Shown here piece by piece: positions 11,379-21,604 of a stretch of 64,000 nt of DNA (positions are counted from its first letter, which is position 1; each line of letters starts with the position of its first letter). The notes beneath the pieces are model-generated. The model was not told where the DNA came from, made no database searches, and saw only the letters and a list, made by a program, of their open reading frames with translations. The stretch comes from Verticillium longisporum (Eukaryota > Ascomycota > Sordariomycetes > Glomerellales > Plectosphaerellaceae). The DNA is taken from contig JAETXT010000016.1 in assembly GCA_019188255.1 (NCBI GenBank), forward strand, positions 248,001-312,000, given 5' to 3'. A program made the translations under genes and the position numbers.

Positions 11379-12489
11379 AGTCAGAGCTTTTGGCAGGAAA
11401 ACGGACGGTTTTATTGCTGTCACGGATGGCACAGGTAGGTACATCTCCACGGGAAGTCAAGGAGAGAAACTTACGGCTCGAAAGGGTCAGCTGGGCGTCT
11501 TGGAGGGTTTGAAAGCGCTAACACTGGGAGAAAAAGAATGGCATTGCTGCTGGGTTTTGAAAGAGGAGATTGAATCAGCTTCTTCGGACTGGCGTCAGTT
11601 GGAACAACTCCCCGGAGTCCACGTCGTCAGAAGCCTGCAGGTAGACCTAGGGCCTCACATTTCAGACGAGCGCACCTATGACGAGATTGCTGTCTGCGAC
11701 TCATATCGGCGTCAGCTACTGTCCAATGGCTTCCAACTACAAGCTGTAAGCATCAAACCTGACGAGTGGACGGTCCCGAGCAACGAAGAAATCCGCGTGC
11801 ATGGGATGCGGCCTGCTGAGGAGACGGTGGTAGACTACGCTGAGAACTACATCAGATGCGCCTCGGAAGCCTTGGAATCCGGGCTTGGTCCAGGGCTTGA
11901 CGAATTTTATCGTCGCTTCGCGCCCTCTGGGTTGCGCGTCACGGTGGGGTGGATCATCCTTATGAGACGGCTTCTGGTATGCTCCCCACTGAACCTTGCC
12001 ATATCGTCACTGACTGTCAAGACGGCCGATGACAAGCTCTTCCACCGTTTTGCGCAGCATTGTGTAGCTCTGTGTCTGTCTTTACTTCAATACATGGAGG
12101 GTCTTGCGGCGGAGGAGGTAATTCTGAGAGGTTTAACCTCGTGGAGAGAATTCTTTCGTTCAATACGAGGCGACAGGCTTAGGTGGCCCTCTGAAGTTTG
12201 AACTGTCGAACTTCATGATATAGCCGTTCTGCGCTGCATCATGGATCACTCCGGCTTTGACAGAGACCCCGAGTCCTTGCAGCACTGCTTCGACGACGCC
12301 TCTTCGAGCGAGGAGAAGGTGGGCAGACTTGGTTCTCTCTTCGACCTTGGCATGTGTCCCTACGCCGGCAGCAATGAAGACATCGTGAGCGAGACATTTT
12401 CGCGAGCACAGGTGTGGGAGGAGGGTACTTGGGAGGCTGCCAAAGCATTGGTGTTGGTGCTTGTGCCGGGATGCTTATATGGGAGATAG
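11266..12489 (+). pseudogene. Paralogue B of the unrecognised family, interrupted by in-frame TGA
   Basis: The frame from 11,266 to 12,201 encodes a domain colinear with the soluble half of paralogue A: LEQLPGVHVVRS against MEKLPTAHVVGK, EIRVHGMRPAEE against EVHVFGVMPARE, FAQHCVALCLSLLQ against FLQHCVFISLHALE, GDRLRWP against IDRIRWP. A TGA at 12,199-12,201 follows at once, but the same frame continues open to 12,489 and keeps matching paralogue A (LGSLFDLGMCPY against LGCLMDCDDDLH). An in-phase 45-bp intron (11,977-12,021, GTATGC start) sits where paralogue A has its 48-bp intron. The TGA therefore looks like a nonsense mutation, or less likely an unrecognised intron or readthrough. No membrane segments are visible. 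The product is unknown. Confidence 0.6.
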
Positions 12490-13039
12490 TTTTACTATTG
12501 GAACTTATACAAGAATGATCTGGTTAAATAGACCTTTGTATAGGGCCTCAAGTATTCCAACAGTCATTAGGTCTGGCATCTGAGAACCCGATAGCCCATC
12601 CAAAGGGCGTTGGAGGACCAAATCAGGTAAGGCAATGGCAGTTCAGCTAGTGTCAGCGGTTTCGGAGAAATATACGATGCCCACCCCTGGCTCACCCACC
12701 AGTCGAAAGGTCATTTTAGGCGGATGTCGGGATAATAGCAGAGCACCGGAAGACAGTAGTGAGTAAGATCTAGATTGACACGCATCATGCTCGTGTGCGG
12801 GAGGAAGGAAAATGAAAAACAATTCAGTCCCGCTTGATTGCTGCGGCATGTCTATTCAAAACGAGGATACGTGATTGGCCTGTTAGCCCTCATGAGGAAC
12901 GTGTGCGATCCGTGGACTTTACTCACACTGAAGAGCGTTAACAAGCCTGAGCTTTGGGTATATAAGATGGCTCTTCTCCATCTATACTTCCAATCACTTA
13001 CCTATCCTCTCTAGTTCCTTGCTTTCCACCACCGTAGGG
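12490..13039. other. Intergenic with TATA-like promoter element
   Basis: No gene seen. A TATATAAG motif lies at about 12,959-12,966, roughly 75-80 bp upstream of the ATG at 13,040, a credible core promoter for the next gene. Confidence 0.4.
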
Positions 13040-13642
13040 ATGTTTCCTGCGTCCACTGGCACAACGATCTTCTCTGACGGTGTGCTCCGGTCATCGAGAC
13101 TGCCACCAACACCTCCTCCGTTCAATATAAGCTCGGCTGAATCAGGGCCACCGACTCCGGAACCTAGCGTCAGTTCAGCTGTCGTGGAGGCGGGTGCAGA
13201 AAGCACGCACCGCAGACCTGATTCGGCCCCCGGAGGTCTGATTAACCATCCTGCACAACGCCTTTCGCTAGGCGCGGTAGGCTCCACCGTTTGGGGAATC
13301 CAGATGGAGGGCTCTACAACATCCCAAAGACATCAAACCAAGGTCGAGCGGTGGCTCGGCAACCTCTATTGTGAAGGCAAGAACTCGCAGTACGACAACG
13401 ACTCACGGCACCGCGAAGAGTTCTCTCTCTCACAGCTTATGTTGGAGGCCGACAAGCTCGTGCAATTGGTCTTTGTAAGTGTCGCTCGTCCGGCCAAGAC
13501 CGTATGCTAACTAGCCTAGGCTGCTGAGCCAGAGGTTCGAGCTAGATTGGATCAATTTCTGCAATCATACAATGGCGGAGAACAAGACTTTCGTTGGGTT
13601 CTTGACGGAGGTTTACCGCCGAACCGCCCGATACAAGCTTAG
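13040..13642 (+). CDS. Small hypothetical protein, 185 aa
   Basis: Two exons, 13,040-13,474 and 13,520-13,642, joined by a 45-bp intron that starts GTAAGT, has a GCTAAC branch site and ends CCTAG; both exons stay in phase 0. The first half is Pro/Ser/Thr-rich and probably disordered (RLPPTPPPFNISSAESG). The second half is helical and acidic (FSLSQLMLEADKLVQLVF, EPEVRARLDQFLQSY). No signal peptide or known domain was seen. The intron signals make the gene model credible, but the function is unknown. Confidence 0.55.
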
Positions 13643-14108
13643 TGTGACGTCTCACTTTGCGGGTACCTTTTGGATTTTGCTGGTGGGCCGAAATGTCCTG
13701 TGCCGCATCCCGAGCTGGAAGAAGAGTATCTGTCAGGGTTGCGGGATGCTTGCCAAAGAGACTGGAAGAGAACTGAAGCAGGAGGGGGGGGACCGTCAAC
13801 AGAGTGACGCTCACCTAGATCGGTCATGTTAGTGTTCTCACTCAATATAAACAAGAGGAACTTTCCCCGGAGGCTTTGCTTGCTTGGCATCGAAATCATG
13901 GGATGTGGCTTCGCGTGTCTTTTGTCCCGATCTTCGCTGGGGTGCTCAGGTCGAATGCAGTCACCATGTATCCGAACGAGTTGCAGTTCCATCTCCTGGT
14001 GCGCTGCCATTAGGACAAAAGATCCCGCGTCCTCATCATGCCTTACACCTTCACATCTCCCAGGAATATTTTTCTCTTCCTTCCTGCCAGATATAAGTTT
14101 TCGACAAC
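13643..14108. other. Intergenic
   Basis: Overlapping short frames on both strands with no splice-supported structure; I see nothing that can be named. It should contain the promoter of the small membrane-protein gene at 14,109. Confidence 0.3.
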
Positions 14109-14721
14109 ATGCGTATCTCCATTAACGACCTCACAGACTTCCTCAAATTCGACAAGGTCCTGGGTCCGGAGCCCGGTATTATTCGCCGTATCCTCTACCA
14201 CATCACATTCTTTTTTACCACCCTTCCCTTGGCCATCATCCTGGTCCTCGATGCTTTTCAAAGAAACCATAGGAGTACGGATATCTTCCCGATCTTCGTA
14301 TTCCAGCTCATCAGCGTCGGGGTCAATACTGGTCTTGGCCTCGGTCTATATTACCTCTATCGTTCCATTCTCCGACCGCCAGCAGTGATGGTCGAGCAGG
14401 TAACCATAGGATGCTGTCTCGAACAATCACAGTCGCTTACACACCCGATGTGTCACCTTCTACCGGCCGATGGGGAACCCAAAGCAGCTTGAGGAGAGGT
14501 ATGGTCGGAATGAGGCTAGGCAGCAGTGGAGGCTGAGCAGCTCAGACACCACGGTCATGGGCCATTCTTTCTGGTCACCAATGGAGGACTTTTCGCAAGT
14601 GGGAGCGAATTCGATATGGGTTGTGGGGGGAAATCCTGCGGGTCGGAGCGACGAAGCCAGCCATGGATGGGCATCAGGGGTTGGATGTCTCGGTGAAGCC
14701 CCGGATCACCGTGGGGCTTAG
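14109..14721 (+). CDS. Small two-helix membrane protein, 174 aa
   Basis: Two exons, 14,109-14,399 and 14,488-14,721, both in phase 0; the intron starts GTAACC and ends AAAGCAG. Two hydrophobic segments are clear: HITFFFTTLPLAIILVL at about residues 37-53 and IFPIFVFQLISVGVNTG at about 62-78, followed by GLGLGLYYLYRSI. The C-terminal half is polar, Trp/Ser-rich and probably cytosolic. No family is recognised. An integral membrane location follows from the sequence; the role is unknown. Confidence 0.55.
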
Positions 14722-14828
14722 AGTAGGGTGGCAGCCGACCCCGATATTGCGCTATAGCGGTTGTCTCATAGTGCAAATCCATTTATGATTGAAATCGGGC
14801 ATAAATACATATTGCATCGTGTACCCCG

Positions 14829-15614
14829 CTATCGTGCAAGAGAATAGCAGATGGTGATCTCCTCGGCGTCCATTATTCTCCTCCTCGCCAATACTGCCGT
14901 CACGTATCTACCCCCCTTTCTCTTTTTTACGAGGTAGGCTGACGGTTTAAGGGCATGATTGAGAAGCCTAAAACAGTTGCCGACTTCTACGATTCGGATT
15001 TGACACTCCACGGGCTCCTCAGGAAGATCTAGTCGTACAAAATCGAGCGTCTGATTATCGTCATACATTTTCGGGGGGGCAATCTCATCCAAGAGTATGC
15101 CCAGGAAGGCGCCCTTCTCATAAGCTACTCCACCCGGCTCGGACGCCACGGCTTGAAGTCCTAGGCCTTTGGCTCCGTACGACTTGATTTGAGGTACGAC
15201 CTGGGCAGTGGCATTGTGAGGGGTGGGTAGGATTAGCTAGCCTCACGCGGGAAACACCTGCTGTGTCGGGTGCGTATTGGACGGCAAGGAACTCGGGACT
15301 GTCCGGTATCTCGATCCTCTCCATCACGTCCTTCCAGTCGACGTCATCGACTTCGACGCGGACCACGCCCGTGAATGCTGGATCGTTGGCAAACTGGAGG
15401 GACTGCTTGGTTCGGTTCCTGGTTTAGGTATAAGGGTATAAGAATCTGCACTCGTCGACTTGCAAGATGTTGGCGGTGGCTGGAGGAGGATTGAACACGG
15501 TACCTTGGATTGAAGAAGCGTACGTTGAGGGTCAGGTAGCGGAGCTGAGGTCGACTTCCATCAGCCTCCTCCCATAAATCGATGCAGCGCGCTTCAGCGC
15601 CCGGAAGAAAGCGC
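14829..15614 (-). CDS. SET-domain-like protein, 5' end unresolved
   Basis: Exons complement(14,829-15,200, 15,247-15,418, 15,504-15,614) join in phase; the last intron (46 bp) has GCTAATC before CCCAG. The C-terminal part resembles the second half of a SET methyltransferase domain: NCFRLLNHALKPSAYL in place of the NHSC.PN motif, and ARRRIMDAEEITICY in place of the A.RDI..GEE(I/L)...Y motif. Upstream, YGAKGLGLQAV resembles the opening KG.G..A motif. Several consensus residues are changed (NHA for NHS, AEE for GEE, no post-SET cysteines), so it could be a SET-like protein of the SMYD/SET5 type acting on lysines of histones or other proteins, or a divergent one that has lost activity. Exons upstream of 15,614 were not resolved. 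Confidence 0.5.
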
Positions 15615-16711
15615 CTAGCCAGACAGGATTACAAGCCAGGATTCCACCGCATAAATGTCCGCAAGCGAAACTGTTGCTCTTTTGCTCCATCAGAGTCTAG
15701 GAAGGTGAACGGGCCGAGTAGCCACCCTTACTATGCAAACGAGCGCTTTACAATCCCAAAACGTGCTTCCACACCAGCGGCTACGTTCCTGCCGTCCACT
15801 CATCTGGCGGGTCCTCCGGATCATCGTCGACTCCCTCAGCCTGATGAAGTATGTCCCCTCCGCCTGCTGGTTTTATATTCTCTTATTGTATGAGGCACCT
15901 GGTGATGTGCCTGACTTGCACTTCCAACACCTACTGGAACCGTAGTATCATATGGTGAACGTCTCCGGGTAGGTCTCGTCGCCTGGTGACAACAGGTGGG
16001 CCCCCCTGAGACTCGCCGGTTCACCCTCGGGACACCAGCTCAATGTTGATCATGTTCTCAGCAGGGTCGTATCATGGGCTGCCTGAATATCCGAAGACCA
16101 ATCGCCTATAAGATCAGAAACGCTCGGATCCGCACCGACAGTTGTAAAAGACTATACAAACCTCCCAAACTTACCTTCGATGGATTCATCCACGAGCCAT
16201 AGAAGCACTGGTAGACTGTCATCACCGACCGAAAGAATCAAGGCGCAGTTATTCATGACCGCAAATCGGAGAAAATGGGCTCTACGTAAGGCAATTGGCT
16301 CGATGCTGGAGAAGGCATCCGTGCTGTAAGTGGCTTAAGGATTTGAGATTCCTTCTTGCGAAACGGGCTCAAACGAGTCGGAAGAGACACGAAAGGAGAG
16401 AGAAATAGTAGCCTTGGCCGTGACAGGAGCTTCCGAGGATGCAGGCGGTTCATATTAGATCGGCTCGTCGGAAAAATCAGGCTCAGCTCTTGACGTAGGC
16501 TCCTCACTCAAGACGCCATAGAAGACTCCAATTGTCATGATTGATGAGGACGAGGTTGGCCTTAGAAGTCATAAGGGACAACTATCGACGACTGAGCGGT
16601 GGTGAATTTCGAGCCAGAATAACACTCAAGACGATTAATGGAATTAGTACCAGCCTCCGAAATCAAACTTACAGCAAAGAAGAATATCCCACCTTCATTC
16701 TTTGCAACTCC
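15615..16711. other. About 1.1 kb without a confident gene
   Basis: It should hold the 5' exon(s) of the SET-like gene (up to about 15,700). The rest has only short frames on both strands, with no intron-supported structure or repeats recognised. It ends at the target-site duplication of the truncated LINE. Confidence 0.35.
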
Positions 16712-17787
16712 TTGAGGACGTACACACACACACAAGTTTATTACGCCTGGTGGCCTAAAGCCAATAAGGCACTATCTGTTATTGTACATGATCGTTTCCT
16801 TCGGTTTGTCTAGATTACCAGAGCCCATACAGAGTCCTCTTTTTGTTCTCGCTTGTTCGTTTTCCGTCTCGTCGTCGGTTTCCCGTGGGGTTTATTTATT
16901 ATTGGCAAGCTGCTTGAAGGTTATTCTTCAAGTGTTCAGAGTCCTATCTACGGCGACTGAAGCGGCGCCTGCTGTTTCTGGCACGAGGCGTGGCTGTAGG
17001 TTGGGTCAGTAGAAAAGAAGAGGGGGTTGGCGTGTTGGGCCCTTGTTAGGGATCACGCATTCTCCAGTCGACCCGTGGCCTTCGCAAAGCGTATTGTAGC
17101 TCGCACAGCTTTCATGTTTGGCTTCCAGTCGTCACCATCTGCTGTCGTCTTTCCTCCCAGATGGAAGGAGATGTTGTCTCTTTGTGTGTCAGTTCGTAGT
17201 AGTGTCTCGGCGCGTTGTGTTGCCCATCGTGTGCATCGGAGGAGGAAGTGTTCCACCGTCTCTTTCGCGTGTCCGCATGCGCATTGGTCCGAGGGTACTG
17301 CGTTGATTCGGAAGAGTGAAGCGTTCAATCTCGCCATGCCTGTCCTGAGCTGGGCTAACATGCTTGCCTCTATCCAGGAAAGGTTGTCGTACAATTGTCG
17401 AGTATGCTTGCCGGGCAATGCTTTGTCGACTTCCTTGAAGAGCTTTCCAACGCTGTCGGGCAGTCGCCTCTCTACGCGTAGTTGACGCCTCGCCGTATTG
17501 AGGGTAGTGGACCGCATCTTCGGGAACTGCTTTTCTGGCGAGGCACCCTCTCGACTGGCGTTGCGTGCCTCTCCTTTCGCTCTCTTCAGGAGGCCGTCCT
17601 CAAGACTGCTAGGCAGCCAAATGGCTGTGATGGTGTTCCCGGTTTCTCGCAGTCGAGTAACCGCCTCGTAGATGCAGCGAACATAGTCTTGGCCGGATTG
17701 TTGGCGGGGGTTTCGAAGTGTCTGCACCGCGGCTCTGTTGCTCGTCAGTAACGCCACGTTCTGCCCTCTGAGGTTTTGAGGACGTAC
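16712..17787 (-). mobile_element. 5'-truncated LINE (Tad-like) insertion with 12-bp target-site duplication
   Basis: The insert (16,724-17,775) is in minus orientation and corresponds to only the last about 1 kb of the full-length LINE at 26.0-31.6 kb: the end of the ORF2 RNase H region, the cysteine motif, the 3' UTR and the terminal (TG)n tail. TTGAGGACGTAC occurs at 16,712-16,723 and again at 17,776-17,787, exactly at the two edges, a perfect 12-bp target-site duplication. Truncation at the 5' end and a simple-repeat 3' tail are hallmarks of target-primed reverse transcription. Confidence 0.9.
17053..17775 (-). pseudogene. LINE ORF2 C-terminal fragment
   Basis: About 240 codons remain open and match the end of the full-length LINE ORF2 very closely ([63 protein letters not shown]). 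The CXCX7HX4C-type terminal motif is preserved and the stop falls at the same place as in the full copy. There is no start, endonuclease or reverse transcriptase, so it cannot be active. The flanking sequence upstream (to 17,805) is host DNA read in frame. Confidence 0.9.
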
Positions 17788-18515
17788 TGTACCGTTTGGA
17801 CACATTCTGGATATTAAAACGTTTGACTGGTATCAAGATATTAAATTGATACCACCTCTCCTAATCGCATGACCCAGCTCGCTCAAATCGATTTTGGTCC
17901 CCAAGAGGATGATGAAGGCACTTTCGGTACTTTGCGGGACCCGCCCCCTGAAGCGTCGGAAAATTGGTTGGACTTCTTACGTAGCAAGTAGCATACCGAT
18001 ACCCGGTGATGCCGCTTAGATCGTACTATGCCCTCTCTTCCAATGTCATATTTTACCCCATCTCAGTCAGGTTCGGTGAAAGGCAGCTCCCTGTCGACAA
18101 GGTTGCTGACATGTGTTTTTTTTGCTAATCAGGGTCCAGATTTGGTCCTCCCGAAGTACCGGGCTAAGTCCTTATGTAGCTAGTTGATGGCACGCTTGTC
18201 ACGCACGCTGATTTGTGGAACCTCTGTACTGTACTGTATGTACTGTGCAGTGCAGAAGAAGATGTCTGCTGTGTGCAGCGAAAATGGAACAGTCAGTCTC
18301 ATGGTCATTTTCGGGCCCAGGCCAAGGGCCCATTCTAGGGCCGCCTCTAGGGTCACAGCGAGCACCAGGATTGCTCCAAGCCGTATAAAAGCTATTCTCA
18401 GGCTCTTCAGTAATTCGTAATTGACATTGAATTCATTTTTGTTACTCGAAAAACGCCCAATCCAAACACCAAAGGTACAAGAGTTGACGCAACATCGCGC
18501 GTACAAACATCTCGA
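17788..18515. other. Intergenic
   Basis: I see no gene. A short TGTAC-rich patch lies near 18,229-18,256. The last 150 bp should contain the promoter of the four-helix membrane-protein gene; a TATAAAAG-type element is present near 18,384. Confidence 0.35.
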
Positions 18516-19456
18516 ATGCGCAAATCCGGTGGCTACAAAGTCTTTCTAGCTGTGTCCATGATCATTTGTGTGTTATGTTGCCTTGTCTTAGCTGCCTTGG
18601 GCCTCTCCCAGGGTTATGCCAAGTCAGGCATCGCCACAATAAAGGTACTCATGACGGATCTATGAGGATGGTACGAGATTTGATGCTGATGTGCCTTGTA
18701 GCTTGACCTATCTCAACAGCTGCAAGAAATCTTGTCGAGACAGGCACCCAAAGTACACAAGATACCGAAAATACCCAAAGTAACCAACGTGCCCAAAGTA
18801 CCCAAAGTGCCCAAACCACCAGGCAACATCGATGCCGTCACATCTAGAGTCGGAGACACAGTCAAGACAGCTATCCCTGACTCGGTCAGCCGAGTGCGCA
18901 GCGTTGCGGACGCAGTCGCAACTCAGGTGTCTAAGGCCATCCCGAGTATCCCGCAGGTGTTCTACGTCGGAACACGATACATGTGTGTCGACGATCTGGC
19001 AGACAAGTTCTGTCACCGCTTGCCAGTCCAGATTTCGGATGTTATCCCGTCAGAAGCACTGAAGGTGTTGAATAAGGCGTTCGGTGATTCGAAGTTTTTG
19101 AATGATAGAGGTCTTGCTTTCATGACCGCGCCTCACATCATGAACTGCTTCATCGCTGGAATCGTCTTAATCATCGGTGCTTTCACTTTTTTATCTCTGT
19201 TCTCAAGGGTTGGTGTTCATGTATGATGAGCATGATCATGCCTTTCCGTCTTTTCCAAAGCGGGCTTCATCTTCTTCTTGGCTTAGTATGCTGTCTTCCC
19301 TTCATGCTGGCAGTTGGGCTCCAGATGGCCTTACGGTCTGCCCTGCCAGCATGGGTAGACTTAGAGCAGGGGGGCATTTTTGGACTGTCAATGGGCTGTC
19401 TCTGTTGCGGGTGTGCCTTAGGGCTACTGGGTGGTGCTCTGCCATTCTTTACGTGA
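18516..19456 (+). CDS. SUR7/PalI-type four-transmembrane protein
   Basis: Exon 1 is 18,516-18,644 and exon 2 starts at 18,702 (both phase 0, acceptor CCTTGTAG). A third exon, ending at 19,456, joins through an intron between about 19,208 and 19,290 whose exact borders are ambiguous. Topology: TM1 near residues 9-30 (VFLAVSMIICVLCCLVLAAL), a long outer loop, TM2 (CFIAGIVLIIGAFTFLSLF), then TM3 (LVCCLPFMLAVGLQMAL) and TM4 (GLSMGCLCCGCALGLLGGAL). One helix, a large cysteine-containing loop and three clustered helices is the layout of fungal SUR7/PalI proteins, which act in eisosomes, wall sensing or pH signalling. The loop opens with a Lys-Val-Pro repeat (KVPKVPKVPKPP). Family assignment rests on topology, not a specific motif. 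Confidence 0.55.
18751..18822 (+). repeat. Short tandem coding repeat (Lys-Val/Ile-Pro)
   Basis: CCCAAAGTA-type 9-bp units recur within the second exon of the SUR7-like gene and encode PKVHKIPKIPKVTNVPKVPK. Such slippage-prone units in an outer loop may vary between strains. Confidence 0.6.
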
Positions 19457-20245
19457 CGCACTACTATTTGAGACTAATTGAAACCAAGCCCATCGAACTA
19501 GTAGAATAAGCTGGGCAGGCATAATTTATCACAGCTTATGATCCATGCCACCTTGCGCAAGTGTGAGCTATGATCCAATATATTTCGTTCCTTCCAAGCT
19601 GCGCTTCCCTTGATATCCATTACACCACATATATCTCATCTGCCCTTCTAATATAACCGCACTTTGCCGTTCGAAGAGTCGGTGAACACGTCACTGGTGA
19701 CCGAACACCATGTCCAGCAATGTCGGCTGTCTTTTCCCACGAAAAGAACCCGGACCACCCGACATTGAAACCCTTCTTAGAGTAGCAGATCGATTTCTTC
19801 ATGGAGAATTTGATCGTATCGATACCTCGTCGAACTGTGTTCACGAGGCGATCTAAATGCACGCCCATATCTGCAACTGCCGTGAAGATCTAGGAGGGAA
19901 GGCCTCTCTTTCACCATGTATCATACAAAGGCCGTCCAAATAGCTGTAGATGAAGCGTGCACCGAATTGGCAAATTCAGGTGAGAACTCAACATACATAG
20001 CCAAAGTTCCTAAGCCCTGGCCTGGGACTTGAAGAAAAAGACAGAATTCTGGGCCTCATTCGATGGTCCACATTTGGGACCTCGGAGGACCTCCGGAGCA
20101 GACATAGGTCAGCACCTAGTCGAAGCACCACATTGCTGTATAAATACTAGGAGAAAACAGACTCCTAAGCAGGCAAGAAGTTCATCACGTCGACAACCCA
20201 GGGAAGACTTGAAGTCAATTGTCCTCGAATCATCAACCTTTCGTC
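19457..20245. other. Intergenic with one weak minus-strand frame
   Basis: A minus-strand frame at 19,620-19,868 (82 codons, two Cys) has no recognisable domain or splice support and is probably not a gene. A TATAAATA element near 20,137 lies about 105 bp upstream of the ATG at 20,246. Confidence 0.3.
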
Positions 20246-21604
20246 ATGGCCAGATCATCCAGCTCGATCAATAAGTCGCAGAAGAATGGTTCGGCTGCTA
20301 AAGAACGAAAGAGCAAGTTGACTCAGGAACTTGAGAACGAAAAGCTTAAGCAAGGTAGAGCAAAGGATGAAGAAGAGAAAAATCAATACAAGGTGGAAAT
20401 CGAACGGTTAGAGAACTTGCTTAAAGACTTGGCTAGCGTTCCTGACGCGATGGATGTGGACAAAGAAGAAGATGATGATGACAAGGGCGGAGATGGGAAT
20501 TCAGATGAAAACAAAGAAATCAAAAAGGAAGAGACGGAGAGCACTACGCAGAACGGCCCCTTTGACGAAAACGTCGAAAAGAACACTGGCGAAGGCGAAG
20601 GCGCGACGACCAGACAGGAAGAACAAAAGGACTCGGCTCCTGAAAGCCACGACAAGGGAATCGATCACAATGAACGCAACGTGACTGAGGCCTCTCGAGG
20701 AGAAAGTGTGAGCAACGACACGAACAACGCTCGTGCCAACGACAGCAGCGCTGGGTCGCCGCTCTTCGTCCGACCCAAGAGTCCACCACAAGATGATAAC
20801 AAGTTCGAGCTCGATGAAGATGGTCAGAAGGCTCTCTTCGTCAGACACACCCTAAAGCATTCGGAACATTTTCAAACCGTTGGTTGGGGACGTGGAACGA
20901 CGACTTTCTATATAAACCGCCACGGGAGAAAAAGTGCGTCGAAATATCGCTTGGAGTCGTTCGCCGAATCTGCCGAGTACGAAGAGAGAGAGAGAAAAGA
21001 CGAGGATCCGTACAAAGTGACCAACTCAGAAAACCGCTACGGCGACAAAAAGCTACCCAGTGGGAAATGGCGGTACACCAAGCGCCATATCATTGGCATC
21101 TGGGGAGTGGCTTGGGCATGCCCCATCGGCTGTCAGAATGATCTGGATCTGATCAATCCCGACATTGTCGATAAGTGGCCGACGACATATGTTTTGATCA
21201 TGTGGGACATCAACGGCAATCGAAAGAAGTCGTGGGAAACGAGGTCGAGTCTCAGGAACCGATGGACGAAGAAGGACGCCGATGCCGCTATTTACAAAGC
21301 GGCATGTGAAGCTGAAGCCCGTTACAATGATACCGAGGCAGGACTACGGGCTGCGACAAGCCGGTCGCCTTCCCGAGGGCTCGCAGAGATAAACACCGCT
21401 CGTTTCCGAGCCCAATCACACGATGTTGGGAACCAAGGCCGAGAAGTTCGATTTCAGGACGCAGACGATCTCAGCGACGCGTTGACTGACTTCAAGGCAA
21501 GCTATGCACAGTTGCTTGGGAAGACTTTCTCGGAAATGAGCATCAAGGAAAAATCAGAGATGGTGAGTGCGTGGCAGGTTCAGAAGGACAAGATGGCTGG
21601 CTAG
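20246..21604 (+). CDS. Hypothetical 452-aa protein with coiled coil and acidic region
   Basis: A single-exon gene from ATG 20,246. Residues about 10-70 are a charged coiled coil (AAKERKSKLTQELENEKLKQ, KVEIERLENLLKDLA). Residues about 75-190 are very acidic and low in complexity (DVDKEEDDDDKGGDG). A folded region follows at about 200-340 with regular charged and aromatic sequence (FQTVGWGRGTTTFYINRHGR, HIIGIWGVAWACPIG, TYVLIMWDINGNRKKSW). The C-terminus is helical (DALTDFKASYAQLLGKTFSE). The WACPIGCQNDLDL and WDINGNRKKSW motifs look conserved enough to be a domain, but I do not recognise it. No signal peptide; probably nuclear or cytosolic. Confidence 0.65.
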   Translation: MARSSSSINKSQKNGSAAKERKSKLTQELENEKLKQGRAKDEEEKNQYKVEIERLENLLKDLASVPDAMDVDKEEDDDDKGGDGNSDENKEIKKEETESTTQNGPFDENVEKNTGEGEGATTRQEEQKDSAPESHDKGIDHNERNVTEASRGESVSNDTNNARANDSSAGSPLFVRPKSPPQDDNKFELDEDGQKALFVRHTLKHSEHFQTVGWGRGTTTFYINRHGRKSASKYRLESFAESAEYEERERKDEDPYKVTNSENRYGDKKLPSGKWRYTKRHIIGIWGVAWACPIGCQNDLDLINPDIVDKWPTTYVLIMWDINGNRKKSWETRSSLRNRWTKKDADAAIYKAACEAEARYNDTEAGLRAATSRSPSRGLAEINTARFRAQSHDVGNQGREVRFQDADDLSDALTDFKASYAQLLGKTFSEMSIKEKSEMVSAWQVQKDKMAG

